The translations under genes were made by a program, and so were the position numbers. The notes below the pieces were generated by a model. It saw only the letters and a program-made list of their open reading frames with translations. It did not search any database and was not told the DNA's origin. Below are positions 5,334-5,549 of a stretch of DNA of 5,549 nt, piece after piece; position 1 is the first letter of the stretch; every line of letters starts with the position of its first letter. This DNA is from Halovenus sp. (GTDB lineage: Archaea > Halobacteriota > Halobacteria > Halobacteriales > Haloarculaceae), in assembly GCA_028275145.1 (NCBI GenBank), contig JAQCNG010000158.1, positions 1 to 5,549 of the forward strand, given 5' to 3'.

Positions 5334-5549
5334 TCACCGGTCGCCGGCCTGGCTGAACTGCTCGACGTCGGCGGTGACGTGGATGCTGTCGGGGTAGTCG
5401 CGTTCGGCCGCCTGGCGGGCGAACTCGTTGTGGTCGACCACCTCGACGACCCGCGTGTAGACGGTGTACCCCCAGACGTCGAACGTTCCCTGCCCGACGC
5501 CCTTGTGCTGTGGGACGCGATAGCGGGAGGGTGGCTCCGCGTGTGGCCC
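5334..5549 (-). CDS. C-terminal 71 residues of an unrecognised protein (partial)
   Basis: An open minus-strand frame enters from the right edge and ends at TGA (5334-5336). The visible part begins GPHAEPPSRYRVPQHKGVGQG, continues TFDVWGYTVYTRVVEVVDHN and EFARQAAERDYPDSIHVTAD, and ends VEQFSQAGDR. The composition is acidic and typical of soluble haloarchaeal proteins, with alternating hydrophobics (TVYTRVVEVV) suggesting a beta strand, then an amphipathic helix (EFARQAAERDY). No membrane segment or known motif is present. The start lies beyond the window. The stop is 11 nt from that of the convergent MaoC gene. The frame avoids stops over its whole length and has halophile-like residue use, so it is likely real; I cannot assign a family. 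Confidence 0.75.
   Translation of the reverse strand, partial: GPHAEPPSRYRVPQHKGVGQGTFDVWGYTVYTRVVEVVDHNEFARQAAERDYPDSIHVTADVEQFSQAGDR

Noticed and set aside
1..5549. CRISPR array, tRNA/rRNA, insertion sequence or phage-related genes
   Set aside because: No regularly spaced repeats, no cloverleaf or T-loop pattern, no transposase or integrase motifs were seen on either strand.

Overview
The window reads as chromosomal DNA of a halophilic archaeon (class Halobacteria). The DNA is GC-rich, the predicted proteins are strongly acidic (Asp/Glu-rich, few Lys), and start codons mostly sit 25-32 nt downstream of an AT-rich box, as expected for leaderless archaeal transcripts. The left gene is a haloarchaeal-type DNA topoisomerase VI subunit B. 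Species cannot be fixed from sequence reading alone.

Layout from left to right. (1) Positions 1-2122, minus strand: most of top6B, whose C-terminal end lies beyond the left edge. (2) 2123-2580: two short intergenic stretches around a 45-residue single-helix membrane protein (2341-2478, minus). Its 3' side carries tandem hairpins, and its promoter is divergent from that of the next gene. (3) 2580-2825, plus: an 81-residue protein with two membrane helices. It ends on a 21-nt perfect palindrome and converges with the next gene, leaving a 15-nt spacer. (4) 2841-4517, minus: a large rhomboid intramembrane serine protease with an intact Ser/His dyad, three additional C-terminal helices and a roughly 200-residue C-terminal domain that appears to be extracytoplasmic and rich in N-glycosylation sequons. 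(5) 4518-4659: a divergent promoter region packed with dyad-symmetric elements. (6) 4660-5322, plus: a MaoC-type hot-dog (R)-enoyl-CoA hydratase with an extra N-terminal helix and an acidic linker. (7) 5334-5549, minus: the C-terminal 71 residues of an unrecognised protein, convergent with the MaoC gene after an 11-nt spacer.

The genes do not form one operon or one clear pathway. Top6B is a housekeeping ATPase of DNA topology, the rhomboid and the two small proteins belong to the membrane, and the MaoC protein belongs to acyl-CoA or polyhydroxyalkanoate metabolism. Nothing resembles a defence system, prophage, insertion sequence, CRISPR array, tRNA or rRNA. The most unusual content is regulatory: paired dyads between the divergent rhomboid/MaoC promoters, an inverted repeat that brackets the MaoC TATA box, and a palindrome symmetrically flanked by direct repeats between two convergent genes. 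At protein level, the rhomboid's sequon-rich exported domain and a repeat-containing insert in Top6B stand out.
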